Assembly (NCBI GenBank): GCA_021845645.1
Contig: JAJZVM010000106.1
Location: 1-14,007 of the forward strand
Length of the DNA: 14,007 nucleotides
Source: Bacillota bacterium
GTDB lineage: Bacteria; Bacillota_E; JAJZYS01; JAJYTV01
Direction of reading: 5' to 3'
Of the stretch, positions 1 to 7,700 are shown one piece after another; positions within the stretch are counted from its first letter, which is position 1, and each line of letters opens with the position of its first letter. The notes beneath the pieces are model-generated. The model ran no database searches and was not told the origin of the DNA. It saw only the letters and a program-made list of their open reading frames with translations. The translations under genes were made by a program, and so were the position numbers.

Positions 1-1026
1 CATGCGCCTGCTGATCAGCGCATCGAGGTCCAGGCGCCCTGCCATGTAGAGGTCCAGGATGGCCGGGATGTCCTCCTGCGGCCGGGACTGCCCGTACCAG
101 CTGCCGGTGAGGATGCGCGCGGCCGACGGGATGGCGAACGCGTTCAGGGAGATCTGCTCGTCCGGGCTGGCGATGCCCACCACAACCGTCATGCCGGCCT
201 TCCTCGTCATGCCGTAGGCCGCCTCGATGGTTGCGGGGCGCCCGATGGCCTCGAACGCGTAATCGCTGCCGCGCCCCTCCGTCAGGTCGAGGACGGGCGT
301 CACGATGTCATCCGTGCCGCGCGCGTCGACCACATCTGTCGCGCCGAGGCGAAGGGCGAGGTCCAGCTTCTCCGGCACGCGGTCGATGGCAATGATCTGC
401 GCCGCGCCCTGCAGCCGGGCCGCCTGGACGATGCTGAGACCGACGCCGCCCAGCCCCACGACCGCCACGCTGGCACCACGGCCCACCTGGGCGGTGTGCA
501 CGACGGCGCCGTATCCGGTCGTGACTGCGCAACCCACCAGGGCCGCGCGATCGAGCGGCACGTCGGTGCGGATGGGCACCACCGCCCGCTCGGATACCAC
601 AGCCCTTTCCGCGAAACACGACGTGCCAAGGAAGTGGTAGACCTCCTGGCCGCGATCCCCGAGGCGCACCCCTCCGCCCGGCAGGGTGCCGAGCATCTGG
701 ATGGAGAAGGCCTCGTCGCACATGTCCGGCCGACCGATGCCGCAATAGTAGCAGTGGCCGCAGCTCGGCACCCAGGAAAGCACGACGTGATCTCCCGGCT
801 TGGTGCCTGTGACGCCCTCGCCGACGGCCTCCACCACCCCCGCGCCCTCGTGGCCGAGCACGGCGGGCAGGGGCACCGGCAGGACGCCCTCGATCACGTG
901 CAGGTCGCTGTGGCAGACGCCGCTCGCCGCAAGGCGCACCAGCACCTCGTGCGGCCCCGGCGGCGCCAGGGTCAGGTCGCGGATCTCGAGCCGCGCGGCT
1001 TCTTCCGCCAGGACGGCCGCCTTCAT
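1..1026 (-). CDS. Zinc-dependent medium-chain alcohol dehydrogenase (3' end beyond window)
   Basis: The minus strand is open for 342 codons from an ATG at 1026 to the window edge, so the C-terminus is missing. The family oxidises alcohols (or reduces aldehydes) with NAD(P) in the cytoplasm. Visible residues are the catalytic-zinc ligands Cys38 (GVCHSDLH), His59-Glu60 (GHEGAGVVEAVGEGV) and Cys166 (GCAVTTGYGA), the structural-zinc cysteines 89, 92, 95 and 103, and the Rossmann motif GLGGVG at 191-196, with Asp214 at the end of the second strand, which favours NAD over NADP. Usual length is about 360-375 aa, so only some 20-30 residues should be missing. The start overlaps the stop of the SCP2-domain gene by four bases (ATGA), which suggests coupled translation as the last visible gene of the operon. 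The substrate cannot be told; the neighbours suggest a lipid-derived alcohol or aldehyde. Confidence 0.93.
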   Translation of the reverse strand, partial: MKAAVLAEEAARLEIRDLTLAPPGPHEVLVRLAASGVCHSDLHVIEGVLPVPLPAVLGHEGAGVVEAVGEGVTGTKPGDHVVLSWVPSCGHCYYCGIGRPDMCDEAFSIQMLGTLPGGGVRLGDRGQEVYHFLGTSCFAERAVVSERAVVPIRTDVPLDRAALVGCAVTTGYGAVVHTAQVGRGASVAVVGLGGVGLSIVQAARLQGAAQIIAIDRVPEKLDLALRLGATDVVDARGTDDIVTPVLDLTEGRGSDYAFEAIGRPATIEAAYGMTRKAGMTVVVGIASPDEQISLNAFAIPSAARILTGSWYGQSRPQEDIPAILDLYMAGRLDLDALISRRM

Positions 1027-1451
1027 GCTCCCGCGGTCCCCGCGGAGCCTCCCCGCTCGCTCATCAGTTCGCGGTACGCCTCGTAGAGCGGCGGCATCAT
1101 GGGCAGAAGCTTGAGCGCCTTCGCGATCGAGCCGCGCGCCTTGACGATGCCGCGGCCGAGAGCCTGCGGCACGTCGAGCTTGCCGCTCCAGAACTGGTGG
1201 CCGACGTCCGCGGAACACTCGAAGGTGACGTCGGGCTTCGGCTCGGTGGCATCGAACAGCATCCGCATGGGCGGGTCTCCCGCCTCGGGCGTGCGCCCGT
1301 CCATGGTCAGGACCAGATCGGGGTTGTGGTAGACGAAAGAGACCACCATGCCCGCCTCGTTCAGGGTCTTCGCCGCCTGGCTTGAGGCAGCCCGATTGCC
1401 GAGGATGCCGAAGATCTCCACCATCTCGTCCCTGTCCCGGTATGCCGCCAT
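1023..1451 (-). CDS. SCP2 sterol-carrier-domain protein
   Basis: This small protein of 142 aa resembles stand-alone SCP2 domains, which bind sterols, acyl-CoAs or other lipids in a hydrophobic tunnel. The C-terminal part carries the usual pattern: a strand with DLVLTMDGR, then PDVTFECSADVGHQFWSGKLD, then a GRGIVKARGSIAKALKLLP segment that matches the conserved end of these domains. There is no signal peptide or membrane segment. An ATG at 1457 is also in frame, but GGAGGG at 1458-1463 touches it directly. The same site lies six bases before the ATG at 1451, so 1451 is preferred. The gene sits 69 bp after glpD and overlaps the alcohol dehydrogenase start by four bases. It may present a lipid substrate to neighbouring enzymes; that is inference. 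Confidence 0.85.
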   Translation of the reverse strand: MAAYRDRDEMVEIFGILGNRAASSQAAKTLNEAGMVVSFVYHNPDLVLTMDGRTPEAGDPPMRMLFDATEPKPDVTFECSADVGHQFWSGKLDVPQALGRGIVKARGSIAKALKLLPMMPPLYEAYRELMSERGGSAGTAGA

Positions 1452-1487
1452 CTCCATCCCTCCATGTCCGCTGGTGGGAAAGCCGCC

Positions 1488-1513
1488 CAGGCGGGTTGTT
1501 CGCGGGCCGCCTG
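1488..1513 (-). other. Hairpin between glpD and the SCP2 gene
   Basis: Perfect 7-bp inverted arms (CAGGCGG at 1488-1494, CCGCCTG at 1507-1513) enclose a 12-base loop just after the glpD stop. No T-run follows, so it is not a convincing intrinsic terminator. It may be an mRNA-stability or processing hairpin inside the operon, or chance in GC-rich DNA. Confidence 0.35.
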
Positions 1514-1520
1514 CCGATTC

Positions 1521-3182
1521 CTACGTCGCTCGGGACCGCTCCGCCGCCGCCGCCTCGAGCGGTAGCGACCTCAGTTCGGCGAGACGGTCGAGGTGGCTCT
1601 GCCGCCTGCACGCAGCGACCTGCCGCTCGATCTCGTCGCCGTTCCAGCCGAGCCGTGACGCGATGCGCTCCGCCACCGGCCGCAACACCTCCTCGGGCTC
1701 CCTGAGGCCGCCGAACCAGAGCAGTCCCGTCCGCCTGACCAGAAGATCCGAAAGCTCGAACACCTCCTCCCGCTCGACCGCCCAGTCCACCTCGCCCCAC
1801 AGGAGCTTCGCCCCGGCCACCACCGGCTCGAGCCCGGCGGGGCGCGACGCGGCGTAGCGCAGCACGTCCTCCGCCAGCGGGCCATGGCGCGCTATCAGCT
1901 CCGCCGCCGCGCAGCTTGGCACGTGGTATCGCTCGGCGAGAGGCGTCGCGCTGGGCGGCTGGGCGGGTGGCGTCGCAGCTGCCGGTGCCGGCCTTCCGAC
2001 CGCTCGCACCCCCCTTCGCCGAAGCAGGCGCAGGGTGTCTGCCGCCATGCTGCGGAAGCCGGTCAGCTTGCCGCCCCGCACACTTACAAGGCCGTCCCTG
2101 CGCACCTCGATCGACCTGCGCCGCGACAGCCCCCTGGTCTCCCGCCCGGCCTTGCCGGCGACGAGCGGGCGCACGCCGGAGTAGACCCCGAGGAGGTCGC
2201 GGGCACTGAGATCTGCCGCCGGGAATGCCTTGCGGACGACCCGGAGCAGGTAGCGCACGTCCTCGTCGGGCGTGTCGGGCAGGGCGGGATCACCGACAAA
2301 CGGGATGTCCGTCGTGCCGACGTAGGTGACGGACCCCCGCGGAACCGCGAAGGTGTTCCCGCCGCCCGGCGAAGGCAGGGCGATCGCATGGTCGATGGGC
2401 AGCTTCTCCCGTGGGAATACGAGATGGCAACCGCGGGCGAGCGCGAGCCGCCTACCCGCGGGATCCAACTCGCCGGCCCACGGCCCCGCGGCGTTCACCG
2501 CGGCACGCACACGCACCTCGCAGCGCTCGCCGCTCTCGACATCCTCGAGCGTCACGCGGCCGCCCCGCGGGGTCAGGGCAAGGCCCGCGGCCCGGACGCG
2601 GCTGAGCGCTACGGCGCCTGCGGCGCGCGCCGCCTGGACCACGGTGTAGACCAGGCGCGCGTCATCCGTCACGGCCTCGTAGTAGCTGACCCCACCTTGC
2701 AAGTCCACCGCCTGTACGAAGCCCGCCACCTCACGGAACGCGTCGGCGCCCAGCATGCGCCGCCGGTGCTTTTGCGGGACGCCGGTCAGGCGATCGTAGA
2801 ACCAGACGCCCGCTCCCAGCAGCCAGAGCGGCATGCCACGACCCCGGTAGACCGGGATAAGGAAGGGCAGCGGCACGACGAGATGCGGCCAGAGCTTCTC
2901 GAGCAGTTCGCGCTCGCGCCCCACCTCCCGCACGAGTCGCACCTCGCCGTGCGGCAGGTAGCGCAGGCCGCCGTGGACCAGCTTGGACGAGCGGGACGAA
3001 GTTCCGCCTGCCCAATCGCGCGCCTCGACGAGCAGCGTGCGCAGCCCGTGCGTGGACGCCTGCCAGGCGATGCCCGCTCCCGAGATGCCTCCACCGATGA
3101 CGCACAGGTCGAACGCATCGCGGCGGGCCGCCGCCCAGTCCTGGCGCCTCCGCTGGCGCCAGAGCGGCTCGGCCCCCGTCAC
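1521..3182 (-). CDS. glpD: FAD-dependent glycerol-3-phosphate dehydrogenase
   Basis: GlpD oxidises sn-glycerol-3-phosphate to dihydroxyacetone phosphate at the membrane and passes electrons to quinone. The 553-aa product has the N-terminal FAD-binding motif GGGISGAG (30-37), the family signature GTSSRSSKLVHGGLRYL (about 60-76), the mid-protein RGCHLVFPR and TFAVPRG..YVGTTD blocks, GVRPLVAG, and a C-terminal helical domain typical of Bacillota-type GlpD. The frame stays open upstream to 3992, but that stretch reads through the preceding flavoprotein gene in another frame. The GTG at 3182 gives normal family length and overlaps the upstream stop as GTGA, so it is taken as the start with translational coupling. 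The pairing with an AGPS-like enzyme fits a pathway around glycerol-3-P and dihydroxyacetone-P. Confidence 0.93.
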   Translation of the reverse strand: MTGAEPLWRQRRRQDWAAARRDAFDLCVIGGGISGAGIAWQASTHGLRTLLVEARDWAGGTSSRSSKLVHGGLRYLPHGEVRLVREVGRERELLEKLWPHLVVPLPFLIPVYRGRGMPLWLLGAGVWFYDRLTGVPQKHRRRMLGADAFREVAGFVQAVDLQGGVSYYEAVTDDARLVYTVVQAARAAGAVALSRVRAAGLALTPRGGRVTLEDVESGERCEVRVRAAVNAAGPWAGELDPAGRRLALARGCHLVFPREKLPIDHAIALPSPGGGNTFAVPRGSVTYVGTTDIPFVGDPALPDTPDEDVRYLLRVVRKAFPAADLSARDLLGVYSGVRPLVAGKAGRETRGLSRRRSIEVRRDGLVSVRGGKLTGFRSMAADTLRLLRRRGVRAVGRPAPAAATPPAQPPSATPLAERYHVPSCAAAELIARHGPLAEDVLRYAASRPAGLEPVVAGAKLLWGEVDWAVEREEVFELSDLLVRRTGLLWFGGLREPEEVLRPVAERIASRLGWNGDEIERQVAACRRQSHLDRLAELRSLPLEAAAAERSRAT

Positions 3183-4579
3183 GGGTCCGGCCAGAGGACC
3201 CCCGGGTTGAGCATGCGCCCGGGGTCCAGTGCCGTCCGCAGGGACTCGAGAATGGCCAGCTCCTCCCGGCGCTCGCGCCAGGCCCATGCCCGGCGCATGC
3301 GTCCGACGCCATGGTGGTGCCCGACGCTTGCCCCTTTGGCCGCCGCCGCGCCGAGGAGCGCGTCCCAAATGCGGCGCCCCGCCTCGGCGGCTTCCCGACC
3401 CGGCGCCGGCACCGCCGCCACCGTGAAGTAGAGGCCCGCTCCGGATGCCTCGGCGTGTGCCGCATGGCCAAAGGCCGCGACCACCTCCGGCACCTGGCGG
3501 ACCGCCTCGATCGCCGCCTCGTAGACATCGGCGATGGCGGACCAGGCCGCACCGCACTCGATCGTGTCGACGAGGACGCCCTGGGCGAGGTACATGCCCC
3601 ACTCGGAGACGTCGTTGCGCGCAGCGAGCCAGTGCCGCCCGATCGCCTCCGGCAGCGCATGGCCGTCGCATTGGGACACAATGCGGTCCGCCGCCGCCAC
3701 GCCCCCCGCCACCACTTCCGGCTCGCCGAGGCAGGAGAGGAGCAGCAAGGCGTCTACGCCTTCCTCCGGCAGCACTCCGGCAAAGCCGTGCATCGCGTCG
3801 TCCCGGTCGTATAGCCTGATGACGCCAAGCGGCAACCCCTTGCGCGTGACCTGCCGCATGGCCCGAAGGCCCTGGCGGAAGTCCCTGAACGCGTAGCTGC
3901 GCACCTCTTGCGCGGACGGCAAGGGCCAGGCGGAGAGCGTCACCGCGGTGATCACCCCGAGCGTGCCCTCCGAACCGACGAAGAGGGGCCAAACCTCGGG
4001 CCCGAGCGAGCGTCGGGGAAGCCGTCCGAACCGGGTCGCCTCGCCATCCGCCGTCACCACTTCGATGCCGGCGACCATGTCCTCGATGTTGCCGTACCAG
4101 GTCGAATACTGGCCGCTGCTCCGCGTCGCGATGAGGCCGCCCAGGCTCGCGAGGGCGATCGACTGCGGATAGTGCCCGAGGGTGAGACCGCTCGCTGCCA
4201 GTTGCTCCTCGAGCGTCTCCAGGATGCAGCCCGCCTGCACGGTGACAAGGCCGCTTTCCCGGTCCACCGGGCCGATGCCGGAGAGGTTCCTGAGGTCGAG
4301 CACGATGTCGCCCGCGGTGGCTGCGATCGCGCCGACGACGCCGGAACCCCCGCCGCGCGCGATGACGTGCAGGCCCCGGTCCCCCGCGAACCGCATCACC
4401 GCCTGCACGTCGGCCGTGCAGGCCGGACGCGCCACGGCCGCGGGACGTTCAAACCGTACGCCACGGAGCTCAGCCATCTGCCGCAGGGGGCTCATGTCGC
4501 CCGCGGCACCGCTCCGCTCCGCCTCGCCCAGCTCGACCCGCCCCGGCAGGAGCTCGGCGAGTTCCCCTGTCCACGCCAT
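3179..4579 (-). CDS. AGPS-like FAD-linked oxidase (alkylglycerone-phosphate synthase family)
   Basis: This 466-aa flavoprotein belongs to the PCMH/VAO fold. The FAD pyrophosphate loop is RGGGSGVVG (75-83), followed by SIALASLGGLIATRSSGQYSTWYGNIEDMV, which is very like alkyldihydroxyacetonephosphate synthases and their bacterial relatives, then FVGSEGTLGVIT. The C-terminal FAD-oxidase domain carries the GHHHGVGR motif at 420-427; the His-rich motif is the AGPS active-site hallmark. True AGPS swaps the acyl group of acyl-DHAP for a fatty alcohol to make the ether bond. Many bacterial homologues have unproven or D-2-hydroxyacid-oxidase-like roles, so the exact reaction is open. Being first in the run before glpD, an enzyme that makes DHAP, supports a glycerol-phosphate lipid role. 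From memory, mycobacteria also place an AGPS-like flavoprotein near a glpD gene. Confidence 0.88.
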   Translation of the reverse strand: MAWTGELAELLPGRVELGEAERSGAAGDMSPLRQMAELRGVRFERPAAVARPACTADVQAVMRFAGDRGLHVIARGGGSGVVGAIAATAGDIVLDLRNLSGIGPVDRESGLVTVQAGCILETLEEQLAASGLTLGHYPQSIALASLGGLIATRSSGQYSTWYGNIEDMVAGIEVVTADGEATRFGRLPRRSLGPEVWPLFVGSEGTLGVITAVTLSAWPLPSAQEVRSYAFRDFRQGLRAMRQVTRKGLPLGVIRLYDRDDAMHGFAGVLPEEGVDALLLLSCLGEPEVVAGGVAAADRIVSQCDGHALPEAIGRHWLAARNDVSEWGMYLAQGVLVDTIECGAAWSAIADVYEAAIEAVRQVPEVVAAFGHAAHAEASGAGLYFTVAAVPAPGREAAEAGRRIWDALLGAAAAKGASVGHHHGVGRMRRAWAWRERREELAILESLRTALDPGRMLNPGVLWPDP

Positions 4580-4596
4580 CGCATCACCGCCCCTAT

Positions 4597-4614
4597 CGTA
4601 CAGAATACTGTACG
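4597..4614. promoter_or_regulatory. Dyad operator candidate upstream of the AGPS-like/glpD operon
   Basis: CGTACAGAATACTGTACG has perfect 7-bp arms around a 4-bp AT centre and stands out from GC-rich surroundings. It lies 18 bp before the flavoprotein start and 51 bp after the regulator stop. GTAC-containing dyads of this shape are common for GntR-type winged-helix regulators. The adjacent YhfZ-like protein is the natural candidate binder; this is inference. Confidence 0.55.
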
Positions 4615-4664
4615 CTTAGGCCGACGAACAGATGCCAAAAGACCATCGCCTTGCCCATCGGTCC

Positions 4665-5573
4665 CTACTCGCTCGGCTCGCGCCGACCGGAAAGCACCTC
4701 CCGCTGGATCGCCTCGATCTGTTCCGCCGTCACCGACCGGCCGAGCAAGGCCCCTAGGGCACGGTCCTCGCGACGGCTGAGCAGCACAGCCCTGTCCGCT
4801 CCATCGGGCAGCTGCGAGCCGATCGGCAGGACCTGCAGCCCCGGATGCTGCGGCAGCACGTCCTGCGGCCAGACGACCGCGTCCACCTCGCCGCTGGCCA
4901 CCGCTCCCTGCATGCGCAGATAGGGCAGCTCGACAAACGTCGCGTCCACGCCCCGCGGCACGAGAAGGCGCGGCAGCCTGGACTGGTCGGTGGAGGCAGG
5001 GTCGGTGCCGACACGGAGGCGATCGGGCCAAAGCGCGAAATCGTCCCGCACGAGCCAGCCCTGGCCCGCCGCGTAGGTCTCGGGGCCAAGCCGCATCAGC
5101 ACCTCGCAGTCCGCCAGGCCCTGCAGGGCCTCCCGGGCGGCGAGGGCGGAGACGACAGCCAGATCGGCGCGCCCGGCCGCAAGGGCCTCGACGCGACTTC
5201 GCGCGCCGCGCATGTAGGCGAGGCTGTGCGCCACGGGTGAGCGCCGCAGGAGGTCGGCGAGGGCGGTCGCAAGTCCCATCACGCGGCGCGAATAGGGGAA
5301 CGGCAGCAGCAGCATGAGCCCTTGCCGGCCAGACGCGTGCCAGAGGCCCGCCGCATCGCAGGCCACGAGCCGGCTCGCCGAGGGGCCGCGCGCGTCCGTC
5401 ACGAGACCCGCGTCCGCGCGCAGGAGCGCGAGCGCGGCCTGCACCGTGCCGCGCCCCACCCCGAACCGCGTCGCGAGTTGCGCGATGCTCGGGATCTCGT
5501 CGCCCGGGGAGAGCCCCAAGAGGAGAATCGCAACCTCCTGCATCACCTGGCCGCGCTTCATGAGATTGCCCAA
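4665..5573 (-). CDS. YhfZ-family transcriptional regulator (GntR-like HTH plus ligand-binding domain)
   Basis: The product matches remembered E. coli YhfZ along its length: an N-terminal winged helix (GDEIPSIAQLATRFGVGRGTVQ, about 22-43), then a C-terminal domain of periplasmic-binding-protein type with MRGARSRVEALAAGRADLAVVS, then SGEVDAVVWP and an end REVLSGRREPSE that parallels YhfZ. The open frame begins at 5747, but the first part has no homology-like content. A TTG at 5573 lies nine bases after GGAGGGG and gives 302 aa, within a residue of my recollection of E. coli YhfZ; an ATG at 5561 is the alternative. It is probably a ligand-responsive regulator. Here it precedes glycerol/lipid genes instead of the E. 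coli yhf operon, so its ligand and target may differ. A dyad follows the gene. Confidence 0.85.
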   Translation of the reverse strand: MGNLMKRGQVMQEVAILLLGLSPGDEIPSIAQLATRFGVGRGTVQAALALLRADAGLVTDARGPSASRLVACDAAGLWHASGRQGLMLLLPFPYSRRVMGLATALADLLRRSPVAHSLAYMRGARSRVEALAAGRADLAVVSALAAREALQGLADCEVLMRLGPETYAAGQGWLVRDDFALWPDRLRVGTDPASTDQSRLPRLLVPRGVDATFVELPYLRMQGAVASGEVDAVVWPQDVLPQHPGLQVLPIGSQLPDGADRAVLLSRREDRALGALLGRSVTAEQIEAIQREVLSGRREPSE

Positions 5574-5670
5574 GCTGTCGGCCCCCTCCGTGGCAGCATT
5601 CTGGCCCAAGCAGGCAGCTCCTCCAGGTATCCGTCCAGCGACGTCATGCCGCTCCGGCTGCGAGGACTCA

Positions 5671-5682
5671 CACGGCGCCGTG
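5671..5682. promoter_or_regulatory. 12-bp palindrome in the divergent intergenic region
   Basis: CACGGCGCCGTG is a perfect palindrome in the 167-bp gap between the divergent regulator and glycosyltransferase starts (5574-5740). It could be an operator, but palindromes of this length arise by chance in GC-rich DNA and no clear -35/-10 pair accompanies it. Confidence 0.2.
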
Positions 5683-5740
5683 GCCAATCCTACAGCCGAT
5701 GACGGATTCGGCCAAGTTCTCGTCTGCGGGAGGGTACCTT

Positions 5741-6469
5741 GTGCCATTCAGCGTGATCATTCCCACGGCCCGGCCGGATCTCTTGCCTCAGGCCCTGCGT
5801 TCCATATCCGGCCAGAGCGTCCCGCCGGGCGAGGTGCTGGTGCTGCACGACGGCGGTCCGCCCCTTGAGCTCGGGGACTGGCCCTTCCCCGTACGCAGCT
5901 ACGGCGTCATGCCGCGCGTCGGGCCGGCCCTCGCGCGCAACTTGCTGGCGGCGGCCGCGGGCGAGGAACGACTCGCCTTTCTGGACGACGACGACGAGTG
6001 GCTACCGGAGCATCTGGCGCACCTGGGCCAGGTCACCGCCGATGGTCTCGCCTTCACCGACGCCCACCTGCACCATGTGGATGAAGGCTGGACGAGGCCG
6101 TTCGCCTTCCGCTTCAGCCCCCAGCTCCTGCGCAGTACGAATCCCATCATCCTCTCCACCGTGGGCGTGAGCCGTGCCGCCTTCTGGCGGGTCGGGGGAT
6201 TCGACCGCTCCTTCGCCCGCTACGAGGCGTGGGATCTCTTCCTGCGCCTGCTGGAGGCCGGGGTGCCCCTGCGTCGCATCGCCGGCCCCGACGTGGTCTA
6301 CCACTATTCGCGCCGCTCCATCACCGCGGACGACCCGGCGATGGCGGAGGCATTCCGCGCGTTCTCCGAGCGCCACGGCCTGAGCCTCGAGCGCAAAAGC
6401 TTCGTCGGCATGCTGGACGACCCCGCGCTTGCGCATCTGCGGGAAGGGGTTGCCGACACGCGGGCTTGA
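5741..6469 (+). CDS. Family 2 glycosyltransferase
   Basis: The 242-aa protein has the GT2/GT-A pattern: FSVIIPTARPDLLPQALRSI at the N-terminus, an HDGG element, RNLLAAAAGEERLAFLDDDDEWLPEHL with the metal-binding acidic cluster at 82-85, and an acceptor-side segment with VGVSRAAFWRVGGFDRSF..YEAWDLFLRLLEAG. No membrane segment is seen, so it is a cytoplasmic enzyme transferring a sugar from a nucleotide donor to an unknown acceptor. The frame is open from an ATG at 5699, but that ATG lacks a ribosome binding site. GGGAGGG at 5728-5734 lies six bases before the in-frame GTG at 5741, and the GT2 fold starts right after it, so the GTG is preferred. It is transcribed away from the regulator and stands alone. 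Confidence 0.88.
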   Translation: MPFSVIIPTARPDLLPQALRSISGQSVPPGEVLVLHDGGPPLELGDWPFPVRSYGVMPRVGPALARNLLAAAAGEERLAFLDDDDEWLPEHLAHLGQVTADGLAFTDAHLHHVDEGWTRPFAFRFSPQLLRSTNPIILSTVGVSRAAFWRVGGFDRSFARYEAWDLFLRLLEAGVPLRRIAGPDVVYHYSRRSITADDPAMAEAFRAFSERHGLSLERKSFVGMLDDPALAHLREGVADTRA

Positions 6470-6857
6470 CACGAGCCTGGTGCCCGCATCCCACGTCGGC
6501 GAAACCGGGGGGTGCCTTGGGCGAACGCAGGACATCCGCTCCGAAAGACCTGGAGATTCATAGATATCGAAGTCTGTCTCTGATTGTTCGCACTCCGCCC
6601 GTCATGGTGGTTCCCTGTGGCACCCGAAGCCACAGAGCCACGGGGGGCCGCACACGGGTCCACCGCGTCGCAGCGCGATGCACGAAAGGTTCCTGCAACT
6701 GCTGGAGGCCTATGTCGTGCTGTCCGATCCCGTCCGTCGCAGGGCACTCGACGGGGCTTTGAGACTCAGGCATACAGGCCCGCGGCGCAGGCGGCACCAA
6801 GGCAGGGAGTTCATCGCCGAGTTCTTCGTAAGCCTTTTGCGCGGCATGATGCGCTGA
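6470..6857 (+). pseudogene. Decayed J-domain (DnaJ-like) gene remnant
   Basis: No intact gene lies between the glycosyltransferase and the ABC permease, but a J-domain can be read across two frames. One frame gives helix II (DLEIHRYRSLSLIV, ending at 6588). After two extra bases (6589-6590) the next frame gives HSARHGG (6591-6611), where a J-domain would have HPDRHGG, and later ERFLQLLEAYVVLSDPVRRRALD, the helix III/IV pattern. That frame runs to a TGA at 6855-6857. The HPD motif needed to stimulate Hsp70 is lost (P to S, D to A) and the frame is broken. The stretch 6470-6540 holds nothing I recognise. A 59-aa ORF from the ATG at 6678 would encode only the second half of the domain. Confidence 0.55.
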
Positions 6858-6863
6858 AGGCCG

Positions 6864-7700
6864 TCAGAGCTGTCGGCGCCCGAGACTCAGCGCGCCGATC
6901 CCGAACACGATCGCGGCCCAGATCGCCGCCCAGATCAGCACGGCTGCGGGCTGCGGCGCGAGGGCCATGAACGGGTTGCTGGAGAAGCTCGTGAAGCCGC
7001 GTGCCAGGGCGATCAGGGCTGGTGGCTCGAGGTGGTATTCGGCAGCCTGCCAGAGGGCGTTGGTCGGGAGGAGAATCTTGCCGACATCCCCCACCGCCAT
7101 CAGCGTCGGGTACCTGAGCGCCAGTCCCATCAGGTCGATCGTGCCGAGCATCCAGGCCAGGAAGAAGGCGACCGTCGCGACGATCGCGGACGTGACGGCC
7201 GAGAGTCTGGTCGCGAGAGCGAGACTAAGCGTCATCAGCAGTAGCGCCTGGGCCACGATCAGCAGGAGGCCCGCCACCGGTTGCGGCGGAGCGTAGCCCG
7301 CCACGCGGCTGACGACCAGGATTTCGCCGCTGCCGGCCACGAGCGCAAAGGCGCCAACCACCACCGCCAGTCCCAGCCACTTGCCGAAGAGGTACGCGCC
7401 GCGCCGGATGGGCCGCGCCAGAATCGCCGCCGCGATGCCGGACTCCAGTTCCCCGGCGACAGCGGCGGCCGCGCTGAAGACGGCGGTCAAGGCGAGCATG
7501 CCGGTGAAGAGCAGCATGAGGAAGATGAGCAGGATGGAGAATTGCGCCAGGCGCTCGATGCCCTGCAAAGAGCTGAGCTGGCTCAGCTTCGCGAACGCCC
7601 AGCCGGTGAACCCGACCAAAAGCAGCGTCGTCGCGAACAGGGCGAGTGTGAGTCGGCGGCGCAGACTCTCGATGATCGTCAGGCGGCAGATCTCGAGCAT
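6864..7700 (-). CDS. ABC-2 type transporter permease
   Basis: This 278-aa membrane protein has about six hydrophobic segments, roughly at 17-38, 52-88, 108-128, 142-165, 170-195 and 248-272. It has the EL.SG.....ARPIRRGAYLFGKWLG motif after the second segment that is usual for ABC-2 exporters (NatB/CcmB-like). It would form the channel of an exporter for an unknown substrate, with the ATPase encoded just upstream. The ATPase stop and permease start overlap as TGATG. The permease itself looks intact, but its ATPase is broken and an insertion sequence sits upstream, so expression and function are doubtful unless another ATPase pairs with it or the element drives transcription outward. Confidence 0.88.
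   Translation of the reverse strand: MLEICRLTIIESLRRRLTLALFATTLLLVGFTGWAFAKLSQLSSLQGIERLAQFSILLIFLMLLFTGMLALTAVFSAAAAVAGELESGIAAAILARPIRRGAYLFGKWLGLAVVVGAFALVAGSGEILVVSRVAGYAPPQPVAGLLLIVAQALLLMTLSLALATRLSAVTSAIVATVAFFLAWMLGTIDLMGLALRYPTLMAVGDVGKILLPTNALWQAAEYHLEPPALIALARGFTSFSSNPFMALAPQPAAVLIWAAIWAAIVFGIGALSLGRRQL

Noticed and set aside
1884..3431. 515-aa open frame on the plus strand
   Set aside because: It is opposite glpD and the flavoprotein, has no recognisable domain and reads as GC-rich antisense shadow.
3183..3992. Upstream extension of the glpD frame to an 823-aa protein
   Set aside because: The extra 270 residues are low-complexity Arg/Gly/Ala sequence from the wrong frame of the flavoprotein gene; GlpD homology begins just after the GTG at 3182.
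4580..4664. Riboswitch or attenuator between the regulator and the flavoprotein
   Set aside because: The gap is only 85 bp and shows a DNA-type dyad but no elaborate RNA fold or terminator.
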